Assembly: GCA_050256015.1 (NCBI GenBank)
Contig: JBFWIL010000120.1
Location: 1-7,797 of the forward strand
Source of the DNA: JBFWIL01 sp050256015
Lineage (GTDB): Bacteria > Bacteroidota > Bacteroidia > Bacteroidales > Prolixibacteraceae
Reading direction: 5' to 3'
Length of the DNA: 7,797 nucleotides
The notes under the pieces are model-generated. The model saw only the letters and a program-made list of their open reading frames with translations. It ran no database searches and was not told the DNA's origin. The position numbers were made by a program, and so were the translations under genes. This document shows positions 6,469-7,797 of this stretch, piece by piece. The stretch's first letter is position 1, and each line of letters opens with the position of its first letter.

Positions 6469-7613
6469 GATTTTACCGTCCGGATAAGCAGCGGTGGTAA
6501 TACCTTAATGCTTGATTTACCGTTGCGGGTTTCAAGGTTCAGCATGGCTTCTTTGGTGGCGTTCTTCACTGCACCTAAATCACGGTAGGGCATGAAATAC
6601 TGGCTGAATGTTTTTTCTTCGCCCGGCATTAACCAGGAGAAGTCGGGTTGGTTGTCGGTAAAAACGCCACACATCAGTTCAACGTATGGACCGTCTTCAT
6701 CGGTCAGATTACGGTCCCAGGCTTGGCCAAAATCGCCATGTCCCCAGGTCCATTGTTTTTTCCCGGGCGCTGTATGATGATTGGCAACGTGCAGTAAGCC
6801 GCCTTGGCTGTCGTTTTCATACCCCCCGACAAAATCGTAATCGGAGGCAACGGCCATGTAGGAGGTGGGCACAGGAATATTTTTGTAGCGGGAAATATCC
6901 GTTCCGGGCGAATAATCTACTTTGTAATAGGTTCCTCTGGCAATCGGGAATTCAGATACATCCCGTTTGCCGTGGTCGAATACTGCATTTACGTCGGGCG
7001 GGAAAACCGACTGGTAGGCATCGTTCGCCTTCAAGGCCGGGTTGGCCCACCATAAGAAAGTTTGCGGGTGGTTGGTCCGGTTGTACAGTTTTACCTTAAC
7101 TTCAAGGTAAGCTTTGTCGGGGTAAAGGGTGAAGCCGGCCATTCCGCGGGTGCGGAACATCCGTTCCACCTCATTGCACCACACGGTGGTACTGCCGTCC
7201 GGATGGCACTCGATGGTCCAGTCGGTCGGTTCGTATGTCGATGGACGATGATGCTGCGGCCAGTTGAATTCAATACCGCCCGAAATCCAGGGTCCCGTTA
7301 ATCCCACCAGTGCCGGTTTAATCACCCGGTTATAATAAACAAAATGGCGTTGTTTGGTTTTGTCATAGGCCATCTGGATGCGTCCGCCCAGCCGGGGAAG
7401 GATCATAATTTTCAGGTACCGGTTCTCAAGGAATACGGCTTCCCATTCCACGTCTTTTTTTTCATCTTCAATTTTTTCAATCACCGGATACGGATAAACC
7501 ACACCGCTGCTGCCCTGATAGACCCTTTTTTCGAGAAACATCGGGTTCTTTTCCGGCTTTCCGACACCGTAGGTCGGAATCATCACTTTTTCTGGCCAGG
7601 CTTTTACCTTCAT
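6465..7613 (-). CDS. DUF5107 domain protein (N-terminal half of the split gene)
   Basis: This 382-residue frame carries the DUF5107 domain, a beta-sandwich that I recall as galactose-mutarotase-like. Recognisable segments are MIPTYGVGKPEKNPMFLEKR near the start, FLENRYLKIMILPRLGGRI at about 60-79 (ILPRLGGRI resembles aldose-epimerase strands), GPWISGGIEFNWPQHHRPS at about 107-125, FLWWANPA and the TWGHGDFGQAWDRNL block. The many conserved Trp, His and acidic residues suggest a carbohydrate pocket, but no activity is established for the family that I know of. There is no signal peptide, so it is probably cytosolic. The ATG at 7613 overlaps the stop of the upstream gene (ATGA), which supports both the start and translational coupling. 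The last 11 residues are out-of-frame sequence produced by the frameshift. As it stands, the product would lack the TPR half. Confidence 0.9.
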   Translation of the reverse strand: MKVKAWPEKVMIPTYGVGKPEKNPMFLEKRVYQGSSGVVYPYPVIEKIEDEKKDVEWEAVFLENRYLKIMILPRLGGRIQMAYDKTKQRHFVYYNRVIKPALVGLTGPWISGGIEFNWPQHHRPSTYEPTDWTIECHPDGSTTVWCNEVERMFRTRGMAGFTLYPDKAYLEVKVKLYNRTNHPQTFLWWANPALKANDAYQSVFPPDVNAVFDHGKRDVSEFPIARGTYYKVDYSPGTDISRYKNIPVPTSYMAVASDYDFVGGYENDSQGGLLHVANHHTAPGKKQWTWGHGDFGQAWDRNLTDEDGPYVELMCGVFTDNQPDFSWLMPGEEKTFSQYFMPYRDLGAVKNATKEAMLNLETRNGKSSIKVLPPLLIRTVKS

Positions 7614-7797
7614 TGCTTTGTCCTGTTTTGTTTGTTATCCGGTTTCAGCTCGTCGGGTGTGGCAACAGTGTAAAAATTAATCTGTTTCCGGTCTTTTTTC
7701 TCAAAAAGCTCCTGAATGACGGCCGGATCTAATTCATATTGCGGTTGAAACGCCGGGGAGTTCATGTAACACAACAGGCTGTGGCGAAGTTGTGCAG
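7610..7797 (-). CDS. C-terminal fragment of an upstream protein, possibly a glycoside hydrolase
   Basis: The minus strand reads 61 residues in frame from the window edge to the TGA at 7610-7612, whose bases overlap the DUF5107 start as ATGA. The fragment begins AQLRHSLLCYMNSPAFQP and ends in a charged tail (TPDELKPDNKQNRTKQ). The pattern R.SLL.YM.S..F.P is, from memory, common near the C-terminus of large Bacteroidota glycoside hydrolases (GH2-like, with a glutamine-amidotransferase-like end), but the stretch is too short for a firm family call. That it is a real coding region is supported by the four-base overlap and shared strand. It is very likely the first of the cotranscribed genes visible here. 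Confidence 0.6.
   Translation of the reverse strand, partial: AQLRHSLLCYMNSPAFQPQYELDPAVIQELFEKKDRKQINFYTVATPDELKPDNKQNRTKQ

Larger units (their letters stand above)
4309..7613 (-). pseudogene. DUF5107-TPR protein, single gene interrupted by a one-base frameshift
   Basis: The two open frames here are halves of one DUF5107-TPR protein. The first (start 7613) ends at a TGA at 6465-6467. In the second frame, codons upstream of the TTG at 6468 keep reading sensible family sequence (ITTAAYPDGKILISSG) back to a stop at 6505-6507. The reading shift therefore lies between 6465 and 6504, most likely at about 6498-6503, where one missing base after codons for Ile-Lys-Val restores frame. The residues LPPLLIRTVKS at the end of the first frame do not fit the family. 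The repaired protein would be 1101 residues, the usual size of the family as I recall it. Both halves otherwise look intact, with no other stops, so this is either a very recent mutation or a sequencing or assembly error. Confidence 0.88.

Noticed and set aside
6465..6475. Programmed -1 frameshift at the four-A run before the TGA
   Set aside because: The four A give only a weak slip site with no tandem slippery heptamer. Family-like residues in the second frame also begin about 30 bases earlier, so the shift happened upstream of this run.
6190..7099. Plus-strand open frames opposite the DUF5107-TPR gene
   Set aside because: They mirror the conserved minus-strand protein and show no family motifs, so they are antisense shadows.

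Overview
The window looks like a piece of an anaerobic Bacteroidota chromosome (Bacteroidales or a relative). The reasons are the families present (DUF5107-TPR protein, Bacteroides-type GH35, glycyl-radical enzyme with its activase), weak or absent Shine-Dalgarno sequences, and a signal peptide that ends Ala-Asn-Ala before Gln, as is common in this phylum. A glycyl-radical enzyme implies anaerobic life, because such enzymes are destroyed by oxygen. No species can be named from the sequence alone.

Every recognisable gene is on the minus strand, so transcription runs from high to low coordinates. In that order: (1) 7610-7797, the last 61 residues of an upstream protein, possibly a glycoside hydrolase, whose stop overlaps the next start in an ATGA; (2) 7613-4309, one DUF5107-TPR protein of about 1101 residues, split by a one-base frameshift near 6500 into a DUF5107 half and a TPR half; (3) 4219-1493, an exported GH35 beta-galactosidase-like enzyme with both catalytic glutamates; (4) a 452-base non-coding stretch (1041-1492) with several inverted repeats, including a 23-base palindrome; (5) 1040-252, a radical-SAM glycyl-radical-enzyme activase of the WCHNPE type that lacks the usual cysteine-rich ferredoxin insert; (6) 202-1, the first 67 residues of its glycyl-radical enzyme partner, cut by the window edge.

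Genes 1-3 form a probable carbohydrate-degradation operon. The exported GH35 would release terminal galactose or a related sugar in the periplasm or outside the cell. The DUF5107-TPR protein has no signal peptide, is probably cytosolic, and has an unknown role. Genes 5-6 are a standard activase and glycyl-radical enzyme pair. They may be a separate transcription unit, since the only long gap in the window precedes them. The N-terminus of the enzyme resembles, from memory, the trans-4-hydroxyproline dehydratase (HypD) group more than PFL or glycerol dehydratase. That allows a speculative link to breakdown of hydroxyproline-rich glycoproteins, but the catalytic part of the enzyme lies outside the window.

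I see no RNA genes, insertion sequences, CRISPR arrays or phage genes.
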